Shown here piece by piece: positions 1-17,999 of a DNA stretch of 64,000 nt (positions are counted from its first letter, which is position 1; each line of letters begins with the position of its first letter). The notes under the pieces were generated by a model. That model did no database searches. It saw only the letters and a program-made list of their open reading frames with translations, and was not told where the DNA came from. The stretch is from Vigna angularis (Eukaryota; Streptophyta; Magnoliopsida; Fabales; Fabaceae). A program made the translations under genes and the position numbers. The DNA lies in assembly GCF_016808095.1 (NCBI RefSeq), contig NC_068980.1, positions 5,800,501 to 5,864,500 on the forward strand. Direction: 5' to 3'.

Positions 1-111
1 TCCGCCTCCGATTCACGGAATAAGTAAAATAACGTTAAAAGTAGTGTTATTTCACTTTCGATGTTTCCAGCTCCCATTTATCCTACACCTCTCAAGTCAT
101 TTCACAAAGTT

Positions 112-146
<35 letters not shown>

Positions 147-234
147 TGTTGATTCCGCCAAGCTCGTTCCCTTAGTTGTGGTTTCGATAGATAGTAGACA
201 GGGACAGTGGGAATCTCATTAATCCATTCATGCA

Positions 235-289
<55 letters not shown>

Positions 290-405
290 TCGCCGTTTAT
301 CCGCGCTTGATTGAATTTCTTCACTTTGACATTCAGAGCATTGGACAGAAATCACATTACGTCAACATCCACAAGACCATCGCAATGCTTTGTTTTAATT
401 AAACG
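1..405 (-). pseudogene. Partial, decayed nuclear 25S (26S) rRNA fragment
   Basis: The plus strand reads as the complement of the conserved 3' half of plant nuclear 25S rRNA. Recognisable blocks include the stretch around 255-300 (GCATTTGGCTACCTTAAGAG) and the one around 315-400 ending in CTTTGTTTTAATTAAAC, where similarity stops abruptly. Against the plant consensus as I remember it there are many scattered changes, mostly C-to-T or G-to-A (for example CTCGCC for CCCGCC near 287). This suggests a methylated, non-functional copy and not part of an active rDNA array. The left edge is cut by the window, so the full extent is unknown. I am confident of the identity; the percent divergence was not computed. 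Confidence 0.9.
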
Positions 406-817
406 CATTCCATTAATTATGAAAAGAGAGATTTAAGAAGTGCACTGATTACAACTGAAGAATATACCGACTATGATCATTAACTATCTCGTTAACTTGT
501 GTTATTGTAAATCTCACTTTAAAATTCATGATAAATAGATTCATTTTAGAAAAGTTATGTTACTGTCTCACCTAACAATGGACTAAAGATAAAAATATAA
601 ATATGAATGTAATTAAAAAATAATAAATTATTCATTATTATTTTTCTTTCTTTTCAGGGATTATTTTCTAATGACTAGTTAAATTTTATATTATTGTAAA
701 TTTACTCAAATCGAATAGTAATCACGAAAAGAAACTTCTATATACTTCTTTAAATATAGTTATACAACAGAAAAACTCACATTGAATTATTGGTAATTAT
801 GAGACTACAAACCTCAA

Positions 818-853
<36 letters not shown>

Positions 854-1517
854 TTATATATATATATACACACATATAAATTATTTATATTTTAAAAATA
901 GTAATTAAAAGGATACAAATAAGAACAATGTACATAATTATAAATATAACTATATATACAAAATAATTATTGAAATAAAAAATATTATAAGTAATATTGT
1001 ATGAATAATTTTTTTATCATAAATAATTATTAAAATAATAAGAGTAAATAATATTTTTAAAATAAATAATTATATCCTTTTTATATGTAGTTATAAATAA
1101 TAATGATAGGAATAATGTCTCTTGCAACAATTAATATATAAAAGGAAAGATAAAATTGATATTAACGTGGATCTTTAGGTAAAAAATGAATAAAAGAATT
1201 TTAATATTTTTCATAATAGTTAAATTATTTAATTTTAATTAATAATATAAATTTATAACTTATTTTAGGAATATGTATAAAATCAAATAGATTAACTGGT
1301 GGCTGCATCTAATAACACTGTTTATAACTTAAAGATGTTTTTCAATAATTAGTTTTTAAATAGTTAATGGACAAATAAACACACTTCTTTTTTTTTTTTT
1401 GCAAAGAATGAGTGTGTATCCTATTAGTAAATTTTGAAGAAAAAACAGTGTAAAATTAATAATTAACACCTATCCATTGGAAATATATTTTTATAAGAAA
1501 AAAATATCAATATTAAT

Positions 1518-1522
<5 letters not shown>

Positions 1523-1612
<90 letters not shown>
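1523..1612. repeat. (TA)n microsatellite, about 45 units
   Basis: Uninterrupted alternating TA across the interval. Similar tracts recur at 5273-5354, 6357-6419, 6591-6629, 7805-8030 (compound), 10882-10918, 11382-11482, 31822-31857, 60345-60439 and 63925-63974. Short open frames of alternating Ile-Tyr inside these tracts are not genes. Confidence 0.97.
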
Positions 1613-1613
<1 letters not shown>

Positions 1614-2351
1614 CTAAATTATCATTTGGGTGTTAGATGCACGGTGATTCCTAAAGAATAAAAAACTTATTTCAATTCTTAAATATGTAAAAATATGACA
1701 AGTGTTATTTGTTTTTGATTCAGTACTAAAAAACGAACGAATTTATTTTAAAATAATTAAGATTATTAACAAATAAGTGTTAGAGATAATTTTAACAAGT
1801 ATTATATAAAATTAGAAACCAATACTTTTTTTTAGATATGGAAAATGAGTTTTTAGTGTCATTTTTACTCCTTGCATTCTTTTTAAAATTAAATGCCCCT
1901 CTTTTTATAACATTGTTTTGTTTTTCATTTTTAAATTTCAAGATAACATATTTTCTATTATATTTTTAACTTAATTCATGCAAAGAAAAAAATTAATTAT
2001 AAAAATAAACAAAAAAAGCATATTCAAATTAAAACAAACTAAAAATATATACAGGATAAGGATCCACTTACTCTAAAAATAAGTAAAATGATTTACTCTT
2101 ATGCTAATCTTTCATTTTATTTTAAATTAATCTACTTATAATTAATAAGAAAAAAAATCCATAATAATGGTTTTGTTGTACATAATGAAGAGAAGATAAA
2201 ATATTGCAATAGTGAAACATTCAACATGAAATGTTATGATTTTGTAGAAGATAATAATTAAGAGTACCTATTATTTAATTACTTTGCACAATTAATTTAA
2301 AATAAAATAAAATTTCAAATCAAGAATTACTTTTTAAAATTATTTTTTATA

Positions 2352-2699
2352 AGATTAAATATGTTTAGTTCTTAAACATAAAATTGAAATTTATCATTAT
2401 TCTAAACTTTAATAAGTTTTGATCTCTAAACTTTAAAAATAAATTAATATTTAATTTAATTATATTAAATATTTTTATCACATCACATATGTTTTAAGTT
2501 TTCGTTTGAATTATTTATATTGTTTCACATGTTAAACTTAAATATATCGTTTAATAAGTTTAAAAAAATTAACGTTTAAATTAAAATAACTATATTCCTT
2601 AATTTTTAAAATTTAGATACCAAAATATATTAACATTTGAAATATGGATGGATTTTAATTAATATTCAAGGTTAGAGATTAAAAATATATTTAACCTAA
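2352..2699. mobile_element. Possible MITE with short terminal inverted repeats
   Basis: The left end (AAGATTAAATATGTTTAGTT) and the complement of the right end (TTTTAGGTTAAATATATTTT) match imperfectly. Inverted similarity continues inwards through the 'ctctaaac' and 'gttagagatt' blocks. The ends resemble the GGGTTAAATATG-type termini of the larger element at 61848-62926. I see no clear target duplication and no coding capacity. Tentative. Confidence 0.4.
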
Positions 2700-5262
2700 A
2701 AATAAAATGTTTTTAAATTTTAATGAAAAAGTTTAAATAATTATTATAAAGTTATTACTTATTTATAAAATGAAATAAAAATAATTTATTCTGTATATAA
2801 CATGTAACTCATTTAAAATTAAATCATAAATAAAAATAAATAATTTGTAAATTTTAATGAGAAAGTACAAATAGTTATTATAAAGTTATAAGAAAAAGAC
2901 AACCACGTATAAATTGTAAAAGGCAATGTGTATAAATGCCATCCATTTTAGGAAATATATAACCACAAACATAAACTGAAAATAAATGCTTCAAATTAAT
3001 ATGGAAGCACGAGTGCCAACAATGAACCGAATAACTTTATCATAATTGCATCTCATTTAACAATTAACTTCCTCTCCTACTAAATTTAAACTTATGAGCA
3101 TGAACTGAACTTATGATTAGTAAATATTATTAATTTTATTTTTATGAAACAAATAAAATAATTATAATAATAATAATAATTAATGAGTTTTAATTTTGGC
3201 TCTTACAAAATTTATATTATTTTTATTCTTTTAGAAATAAAAAGCATTTCTTATCTTTATAATATGGGATATTCTTTAATTGGTAGTGTTTTCTAGTGAC
3301 GCCTGTATTTTTTTAAAATCCCTATTTTAATATTTTAAACTAAATGTTTGGCATATAAATAGTAATTCAAGTTTTTAAAGAAATGGATTTTTTTTACAGA
3401 TATCGAAAATAAAATTAGTCATTTTACTAGGATAACGGTTACAAATATTGGACAAAATGAAAAATAAAGACTTTTTTTATAACCAAATACACAAAATTAA
3501 TTATATATATATAAAGTAAAATAAATTAAAAATTTGAATTTAGGAATTAAATTAATAATTAATTGTACTTATATATAATTTATAGTTAGGAATGTGATTA
3601 AAGTGAGTTGTAAAGAAGACGAATCCCTATGAAAGTGAAACAATTAAAAATGTGTTAAATGAAAGTGAAGTTGAGTATTGGGAGTGAGGAAGAAAAGCAG
3701 TGTGGGTGGGTTAGTGGTGAAATTGTTTTATGGTATTAATAAGACAGTTGGTAGTTGGCCAGATACAGTTAATTTCATGCATAATAATATTATTGAAGTG
3801 TTAGTTGAGGATCATTTCTTCCCACTGTACCCTACCCTTTGCCCACTGTCATAAAACAAATTTCTTAGCACACATAAACTATCTCACCACTCATTTTCTG
3901 CTTTAATTGTCCAAATCAATATCATCACCAATCTCACTAAGACCAGAAAAAGAATTCCATGAAGACACAATATCAAATGAGATATGAACCAAATTACACA
4001 AGAAATCGACACCACTTTTTACTCAAAACCTCAAAACATTAAGACAATAGATTAATAGGTTTTTTACTTTTATAACGTGTTTTACTTTCTCATTTCTATC
4101 CAATGTGGAACTTAAACTAACATTTAGATTCCCAACAACAACAACATTAATCAACCTCTGTCATCAAACAGTTTAAACACATGATTCTACATAAACCAAG
4201 CAAGGTATGCATAGAATGTTTTAGATCAAATAAATTAAATAGATTGGATAAGCAAGCTGTATGCATGTGGCCTTAAAAGGGATAGAGAGGACTTCAGCAA
4301 GCTGTATTTGGACAATGATAGATGTTTACTGTCAAATGCTAGACGACAAATATTAATGTTAAAAACTACCCTAATTAACTCTTCTTCTTTTTCATCAAGC
4401 AGTAATTGGATTGTTTGAAAGAAGGCCTAAACATAGATGAAACAAAACAAGAATGTGATCCAGTTTTTAACTTTTTTGATTTGGTGATCATAGGAACAAA
4501 AGCTACCTTATCTACATATTAGTCTATTATTTGGAAGTTGATGTAAATTTTTAGAAAAGGTATGAGAATTCAGCTACGTTTCAATGTCTTTGAGATTTTG
4601 TGTCGTGACATACACAGGAAAAGATGAATTTTAGGTTAAGGATAGATACACAACCTTCGTTAATTAATATAAGAGAAAAAAGCTCGTGGGAATTTTTTGG
4701 CAAAGGTTGGATAACTATCCTATATGCAATTTTGTTACACAACCTTTTATAACTATATATAGATTAACACATGAATTTTGTAAAAGTGTTTTTTTTCACA
4801 TGATTTTTTTTTAAAAAAGTGTTTTTAATTCACATGAACTTTTTCAAAGTGTGTTATGATTTATATAATTATTATATTAAACATATGATATCATAGGAAT
4901 TAGAGATTTAAGAGAAGTAAAAGGACGACTTTAAGAAAAAAAATGTGTTACAAACCATATCATCACAAACTCAAATATAAAGAACAACATTAATTATTCT
5001 ATTTTTATAGGAATATCATTAAGTATGTACATATATATGAAGGAAACAAATAATGGTTGCAGAAACATGTATGTACATACATTAACAAATTAATTATATA
5101 TAATATTATAAATATTAGGTATTGTAAAATAACTACATCTTCAATGTTATTTTAAAAACTTGTTACAAAAAGTTATGATACTATAAGTTACAATTTAATG
5201 GCTATATTAAGTTGCGCAAAAATGATGTTCTTATTTCACAATCAAGAGCTTGTTATTTTTAA

Positions 5263-5270
5263 TGTGTGTG

Positions 5271-5357
<87 letters not shown>

Positions 5358-6351
5358 AATATATATATAATAAGGATGTCATCATGCGTAATATAGAAAA
5401 ATAGTTGAGAGTAAATAAGATTACAGTCATCCTCAAAATAGCTTCAGAATTTAAACTTAAACTCCAAAGAGATCTAAATATAAGCTGGAAGAAAAAACGG
5501 TATCCTAAATTTCAGGAATAACTAATAACACCACCGGAGACTAGGCGGCAGCATTGTCTTCAATATCCAAAGTCGTCTCCAATGGAACCTCCTCGCCATC
5601 TGCTCTCATCCAAATGGATGATCATCGCAAGAAGAAACATACACAAGCAATACAAACAAGCAAGGGTGAGCTAGATATAAAAATCATGTTATTCAATCAC
5701 ACACGACATGTAAAAGCCACTCAAACATGATACATTGACATCACAAGACTCATTGTTCTATAGACCGACTCGTCCGGACTAGAATGATTGCCGAGCTATG
5801 GCGAGTTATGCACTCGTGGTGGCCTCTACTACTTTACAAAGCCGTTGTCAATGGGTTCCACCCTACCACACTCACGAGGTTAATCCGTTCCGCGCCCTGG
5901 AGCATACTGGAAGCCTCCAAGACTAGGACTTCCTGCTACTCCTCACCACATGGATCAATCCTCTCTACTTGAGAATGAAAGACCATTGGAGCGTCAAGAA
6001 AACCCCCAAGACTGAGCTACCATGCAATCATTCTACACTAAGGATCTCACCAAGAGATCCTACACATATGGAACTTGATTTACAACTTGGATCATACTTT
6101 CATCACTTTGTAATCATATACTTTCTGCCACAATCAACATATACACAATCTCAACAATATACATTACTCACCACTAACAAATTATAAAAATAACATCTCC
6201 ACAATTGAATCTAAGTTAATCAATACCAAGAACCAAACAGCTCCAACTAACCCATAGCAGCTCATAAAATGCATCAATTTATACATACCTACAAGTAATA
6301 TAATTATCGATTAACACTCACGTTTCAATATAAGAAACACTATCCTTACTT

Positions 6352-6422
<71 letters not shown>

Positions 6423-6535
6423 CATTATATTATTATACATATATATATATATATATATAATACGTAACATTATAAATATATATTTTTATATTATATTAAA
6501 CTAATATATATATATATATATATTATATTAAACTA

Positions 6536-6566
<31 letters not shown>

Positions 6567-6586
6567 TAAACTAATATATATTATAT

Positions 6587-6637
<51 letters not shown>

Positions 6638-7800
6638 GGATCCTTATTTTAAATTCCAAAGACACAGTGACTGATTTTCTAAAATTATAATTGACTAGAA
6701 AGTAACACATGATAACTTTATGCATCTACAATCAACTTGTTTTATTTTATTTTCATCCTAGTAGAGATATTTCTTTATCCCAATTGGTCACTAGAGAGGA
6801 CCTAGATGTCTGAACGCATCAAACTCACCTTCGACGCCAACATATATGACTAGTCACAACTGACTGGACCATGCCAGGGCTGCTCTATGATAGGGATGTG
6901 CCAACTCAGGTTTTTAAGGTTTCTTTATCCTACCAACAAAGAAAGGCTCTCAACAATTATCAATTAATTTATTTAAATTATCTATCCTGTTGTTCTCTTA
7001 TGCTCTAAATCTGAAATGCCTAATTTTAATATTTTCACTTCCTCTCACAACAACCTCAAACAGTACCTGTACATCTATTTAATACTCATATACATGCTAT
7101 TACAGAACCCTTACTCTAGACCTTCCAACAAGATCAATTTCAGCCAACAAACTCATTCAAAACAGATTAAATTCATCACATCACAACATGCACAATTTCA
7201 CAGTTTCAGTTATAACACCCAATACAATAAAAGTCATAAAACAGTTTCACAAGAGCACACCAGTTCAACATTCATATGCATATATTTTTATAAAATAAAT
7301 TCATACAAAAACAATTAGCTCCCCTTACCTTGAAGTTGAGCAGTATAGTCAACTAGAGTGCCCTAACGGATCCTTCACAGAGAAAACCCAAACAGTGCCC
7401 TACAATCACCTAAATGGTGATGGAAACAGCTCTTAGAGCTAGAATAGACAGAGAATCAAAAGGAGCACCATGCAACCAGTAAAGTTGCATGCCCTAAGTT
7501 CAAGAAAAAAGTGGAGAAACTGACTTACCCGTCCAAATAGAAATCTAATCGGATAGAAGGGAAGCTCTCAACTCCGTGAACGAAAGAACACCACCTATTT
7601 GAAATTTCAACGGTTCAAATGAGTGCAATGGTAGAGAGAAGACAGAGCAAGAAGGAGAAAATGGAGATGAGTTTAGAGAGAAAGGGGAACTGGAAAATGA
7701 ACTCAGAACTGGAAAAATGAGGCCTCTTCTGAGTTCCCAGTGCCCTTAGCTTCTTGGGCCAGACTACAGGACCCAGTAACCTTACATTTTCAGGCTCTTA

Positions 7801-7802
<2 letters not shown>
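5263..7802 (-). mobile_element. Large LTR-like unit (copy A), probably a degraded solo LTR
   Basis: Two long blocks recur elsewhere in the window. About 5360-6080 matches 13170-13690 plus 16607-16900, including the GACTCGTCCGGACTAGAATG motif near 5767. About 6700-7320 matches 14940-15420. The unit runs from a TG near 5263 to CTTACA at 7802, and it is broken by (TA)n expansions at 5273-5354, 6357-6419 and 6591-6629. By analogy with the better-preserved relative at 13824-16606, whose TATA box lies on the minus strand, it is probably a minus-oriented LTR. No convincing target duplication is visible, and the left boundary is uncertain because of the TA expansion. It does not encode protein. Confidence 0.6.
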
Positions 7803-13137
<5,335 letters not shown>

Positions 13138-13689
13138 TGACGTCCCAAAATATATATTGAAAGCATATATAATAAATGCGTCATCATTTATTAATATAGG
13201 AAAGCAGTCAAGAGTAATTTAAGAATTACAATCATCCTTAGAATAGCATGGAATTGAAAACTTAGAGTATTAGGGTTTCTCCCTAGAAATTACATAGAAT
13301 TTAAAGCTTTAAACGTACAAAAGTTCATCAAAGCTAACTAATAAAAGCTAGCGAATCGAAGCTGCAGCATTGTCTTCCCCATCAAGTACTGTTTCCAACG
13401 TATCCTCCTTGTCATCTGCTCTCGTATAACGAATTATACGATCATCGCACATACCCAAACACAAACAAGTAGGGTAAGCTAACATGCAACCAATCATTTA
13501 TAAAACATGCATGCAAACCTCATATAGTAATTATGTCAGACATACTCATACCATCATACAACAATCACATCATACATACTCATCTATTACTTTGATACAC
13601 ATGATAAAATGACATCACAAGACTTGTTATTTTATACCCCGACTCGTCCGGACTAGAATGATTACCGAGCTATGGCGGGTCTTGCACTC

Positions 13690-13823
13690 GTGGTGGCTTT
13701 TGAAACTTGGGCACTACCGCCCGGCACTACCGCCTTATAAAACTTGGGCACTACCGCCTTATGAAACTTGGGCACTACCGCCTTATGAAACTTGGGCACT
13801 ACCGCCTTATGAAACTTGGGCAC
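13690..13823. repeat. 24-bp tandem repeat, about five copies
   Basis: The unit is close to AAACTTGGGCACTACCGCCT plus TATG, with the first copies slightly variant. The array is cut off at GGGCAC|TGTAATACC, where the nested LTR starts, and a related GGCACTATCGCCCGG sequence resumes at 16607. Confidence 0.9.
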
Positions 13824-14337
13824 TGTAATACCCTAATATTTTAAAGAGTATTACTTTTAGTAGAGACTAAATTAACTTATCTTCTATAAACAATCCAGCT
13901 TTATTTCAATTCTCTCAAAGTACAATAGCAAACTTACAAACTTCAAACAATATAGTCTTCACCACTTAACATAAATTCGAATTTCAACTTATAAGTTTTA
14001 CACAACATAATTTTTCCAATACAAATTTATTCTTTTTACAAAATATCCCTGAAAGTTTTTCCCCGCATCTCTCTCATCTCTAAGCTTTTTCAACCGCATC
14101 TGCAACATTATCTATTCACATATAACATGAGTTATATGATCATAGCACAAACAAATAAGGGTAAGCCAACCATATCATATCAATCATTAAACTTGTAATA
14201 AAAAATAGTTCAATCATGTATTTCTACAATTACTAAAATATCATTACCCCGATGTCATTTATTTATCATTATCAAAATCATCTTCCTCAATTTCATAAAC
14301 CTTACAATTTTACCATGCTTACTCACGAAGCCTTATG

Positions 14338-14500
14338 GTCAGACCGCTCTCTGCCTGCTTCCTTAAGCCTCACCTGTATACTATGTCTTACTCTCTGAAG
14401 CCTTATGGTCAGACCTCTCTCTGCCTGCTTCTATAAAACTTATGAACCACATATTTATGTCAAAGCCTTATGGTCAGACCACTTGCTGCCTGCTTTCATA
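14338..14500. repeat. Three spaced copies of a GCCTTATGGTCAGACC block
   Basis: Copies start near 14338, 14398 and 14461, each followed by CTGCCTGCTT about ten bases later, giving a period of about 60 bp. They lie inside the solo LTR 13824-16606. Confidence 0.85.
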
Positions 14501-15525
14501 AACCTCAGGTGTTACTTTGCTCATATCAAGCTCTCATGGTATAAACCGAACATACTACTTCCCGTAGGAAACATCATTTCATAAGCAATGATTTCTTATA
14601 TCCACTCCAACATTTCATCAAATCAACATTTCATACCCTCTTATCCACTCCAACATTTCATCAAATCAACAATTCATAACCTCTTCTCCACATAACTCAA
14701 TCATGTTCATTCTCTAATCATAATTTGACAATAACCTATTTTGGTGTCAATAAATTAAACATATTGCCAGATATCATACTTCATATTATAAACTCATTTT
14801 GACCATAACGAGTATAACTCAACATATTTTCACCAATCAAAGATTCATAGATCATCCAAAACATTTCAACATATCATAGCAACTACATAATATAGTCTGA
14901 GCTCAATGTAACGATAAATAAAATATATGTGAAGTTTTTACCATGATAACTTTATGCATCTACAGTTGACTTATTTTATTTTATTTTCATCCTATTAGAG
15001 ATCTTTCTTTACCCCAATTGGTCACCGGAGAGGACCCAGATGTCTGAACGCATCAAACTCACCTTCGATGCCAGCACATATGACTAGTCACAACTAACTG
15101 GACTAGGCCAGGGCTGCTCTATGATCAGGGATGTGCCAACTCAGGTTTTTAAGGTTCCTCTATCCTACCAACAAAGGGAGGCCCTCAATAATTAACAATT
15201 TATTTATTTAATTTATCTACCTTGTTTTCTTATGCTCTAAATCTTAAAATGCCTAATTTTACTTCCTCTCACAACAACCTCAAACAGTATCTGTATATCT
15301 ATTTAATACCCATATACAAGCTATTATAGAACCCTTATTCCAAACCTTCCAACAAGATCAATTTTAGCCAACAAACTCATTCAATAAATTCATCACAATA
15401 AACATCCATAATAGAATTCATACAAGATAATTATAAATAATTAACAATAATAAAACATTACTATAAATGGTCATAGAAGAATACAATATTTGACAATCAT
15501 AAAAATAATCTTAATATAAAAATTC

Positions 15526-15975
15526 ATGGGGAAACAAGAAGTTGAATCTGGCAGAGTCGGTTAGACAACTTCTAATCCATCCAACAATACAATTAAATAA
15601 CAAGAACAATACATGTATGGGGAAATAAGAAGTTGAATCTGGCAGAGCCGGTTAGACAACTTCTAATCCTTCCAAAAATGCAATAAAATAAATAAGTAAA
15701 GCAATAAATAGTTTGGGGAAACAAGAAGTTGAATCTGGCAGAGCCGGTTAGACAACTTCTAATCCTTCCAAAAATGTAATAAAAATAAATAAGGAAGGAA
15801 ATAAAAAGTTTGGGGAATCAAGAAATTGAATCTGGCAGAGCCGGTTAGACAATTTCTAATCCTTCCAAAATACAATAAAAATAAATAAGGAAAACAATAA
15901 AATGTTTGGGGAAACAAGAAATTGAATTTGGCAGAGCCGGTTAGACAATTTCTAATCCTTCAAAAATACAAAAAT
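15526..15975. repeat. Five tandem hairpin units (about 90-97 bp period)
   Basis: Units begin with 'ggggaa(a)caagaa' near 15528, 15618, 15714, 15811 and 15908. Each contains an outer stem AGAAGTTG / CAACTTCT (units 1-3) or AGAAATTG / CAATTTCT (units 4-5), and an inner stem CTGGC / GCCGG around AGA. The outer stem has exchanged a G-C for an A-T pair on both sides at once. The array lies downstream (leftwards) of the minus-strand TATA box at 16331-16340, so it would be in the LTR transcript. Confidence 0.9.
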
Positions 15976-16330
15976 AAACCACTAATAACATACAATTGGC
16001 ATAACATAATCAACATCACATTTTACAACTATCACACTTGGATATTAACACAAAAGCATACTCTCATTTAAAATTCAAGATCATACAGAAACAAAATACT
16101 CCAAATTCAAGATTTAAAATCAGACAAAAGAAAAATATAGCATATTCAAGACTCAAGATAATACAAAAAGAAATACTCAAAGTTAGCTTCCCTTACCTCT
16201 ATTACAGACTTAATCTCCTCGCTCTCTGAAAACTTCCAAAATATCCCCTTTGAAATTAGAAATTCTTCCAACTCTCTTCTCAAAAATTTTCTAAGTTCTT
16301 TGGTGTAAATTTTCAACCTTCCCCCCTTGG

Positions 16331-16340
16331 TTATTTATAG
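16331..16340 (-). promoter_or_regulatory. TATA box of the solo LTR (minus strand)
   Basis: TTATTTATAG on the plus strand reads CTATAAATAA on the minus strand, a strong plant TATA motif. An equivalent block at 17543-17550 occurs in the outer LTR-like unit in a similar context. Confidence 0.6.
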
Positions 16341-17999
16341 CAAAAAAATTTACTATTCATTTTTTACTATTCATTTTAACTATTCATTTTTTTATTCATT
16401 TTACTATTACAAAAATAATTTTTTATTTGCAATTTGATGAATTCTGATCTCAAAGCTACGTGGAACACTTATCCTTTCCAAATATTATTTATTTATTTAT
16501 TTTTTTTACTATTCACTTTTTACTATTCACAATTTACTATTCACAATTTACTATTCATCATTTTTTTTTTAGCATTTAACTTACAAATATTTTCAAGGAT
16601 CTTACAGGCACTATCGCCCGGCCACAGTCACGAGGTTAATCCGTTATCACTCACCTTGGATCATATGGAAGCACCCAAGACTAGGACCTCCTGCTACTCC
16701 TCACCACATGGTTCAATCCTCTCTACATGAGAAGAAAGACCATTGGAGTTTCAGGATGACTCCCAAAACTGAGCTATCATGCAATCATTCTATACACCCC
16801 CAAATCACCACCATGTATCCTCTCCTTGAGGATCATGGAATTACATATATGAACCATACTGTCACTTTGAAACTTAACCCAAGACATGAATAACTAGAAA
16901 CTATCATATTATCACAGTGAATCCAACATATCTCATGCATTCACATACTTCTCATATAAATCACATCATTATAATTCACAACCATGTTCAGATGCATAAT
17001 TCAAATGTAATAAAATCCAATCATTTTAGAAATCATACAAACTGAATATATCACAAAATAAATTAACAGTACATAATCTGTTCAATAGGATTTAAGTTAA
17101 AAACTTGTCGAGTAGACTTCCAGGAAAGAGAGGTGTGTCACAATGGACAACTTAAGTACCAAATCTTTCCTTAGCCAAAGCGTTCCTCAACTAGTTTTTA
17201 ACAAATTTCTTATTTACAGATTCAAAACAACAACATATAATATTTACACCAAATTTCAATATAGATAAACATACAGTAAGCATTAACAATATTCACACAT
17301 AATTTCAAGACATGAATAGTAATAAAACAGTACTAAATCATAATATAAAAGCTTAGAAAAGTTAGCTCCCCTACCTCTATTCCAGACTTAATCTCTTGCT
17401 CCGAATTTGTTTCCCCGAAAACTCTTCAGAACCTCTACTCTTCTTGCAACTAAAAATTTCTTCCTAACTTTTTCTTCTATATTTCTCAAGCTCTCACTTG
17501 ATTCCTCTTTTCTTGGTGTAGAATACCCTTCCCTCCCATGACTATTTATAGGTAAAAAAATTTACTATTCATTAATTATTTTAATATTATTTATTATTTT
17601 AATATTATTTAAAAATAATATTTTAATTAGTCACTTGATTAAATCTGAACCTAATTCCATCCATGCTAAGGAATCCTAATTTCTTCCATGCTAAGAAATT
17701 CTTAAATTTTTTTTTTTTTTTTACTATTCACTATTCACTTTTTACTATTCACTATTCATTTTTTACTATTCAATTTTCTAAAAAAATTCTAAATAAGTTA
17801 TCAAAATTTTGAAACTCTCCTTCTAGAATTACTATAATTTTATATCCAAAATTTACATCTTTTTCTATCCATTAAAATTATTATTACTAATAAAATGCTA
17901 AAATTTACTATTATAAATATTTTTCATGAGTCAAGCCATTTTATTCTAAAAAATTTCAAAATCTTCAAAAGTAAATAAATTGCTATCTTAAATTACTTT

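Larger units (their letters stand above)
406..5262. other. AT-rich intergenic region, no gene seen
   Basis: No coding region with recognisable similarity on either strand. It holds an ATT trinucleotide run near 818-853, a long (TA)n tract at 1523-1612, a possible small inverted-repeat element at 2352-2699, and otherwise low-complexity AT-rich DNA. The part from about 3600 to 4500 is somewhat less AT-rich, but I recognise nothing in it. Confidence 0.7.
13824..16606 (-). mobile_element. Solo LTR, 2783 bp, flanked by 5-bp target duplication GGCAC
   Basis: The element begins TGTAATACC and ends GATCTTACA (TG...CA), with GGCAC at 13819-13823 and again at 16607-16611. No internal retrotransposon domain is present, so this is a solo LTR left by recombination between two LTRs. 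A TATAAATA promoter box lies on the minus strand at 16331-16340, so the LTR reads leftwards. It carries three spaced copies of a 'gaagccttatggtcagacc' block (from about 14338, 14398 and 14461) and five hairpin-forming tandem units at 15526-15975. LTRs this long with TG..CA ends suggest a Ty3/gypsy family, but that assignment is inference. Confidence 0.85.
13138..17800 (-). mobile_element. Outer LTR-like unit (copy B), split by a nested solo LTR
   Basis: 13138 onward (TGACGTCCC) through 13823, and 16607 onward, together match the organisation of the unit at 5263-7802. The continuity is broken at a GGCAC target duplication by the 2.78-kb insertion 13824-16606. The right part contains a TATTTATA block at 17543-17550, which is a TATAAATA box when read on the minus strand. 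It sits in the same context as the TATA box of the inner LTR, with a similar flanking block 'acctctatt(c/a)cagacttaatctc'. This supports a minus-oriented LTR. The right boundary is not defined (anywhere from about 17800 to 18100), and no target duplication was found for the outer unit. Confidence 0.55.

Noticed and set aside
5198..5436. Open frames on both strands over the TA tract
   Set aside because: Alternating Ile-Tyr translations are a by-product of (TA)n. The same applies to frames at 7754-8108, 10808-11014 and 31766-31954.
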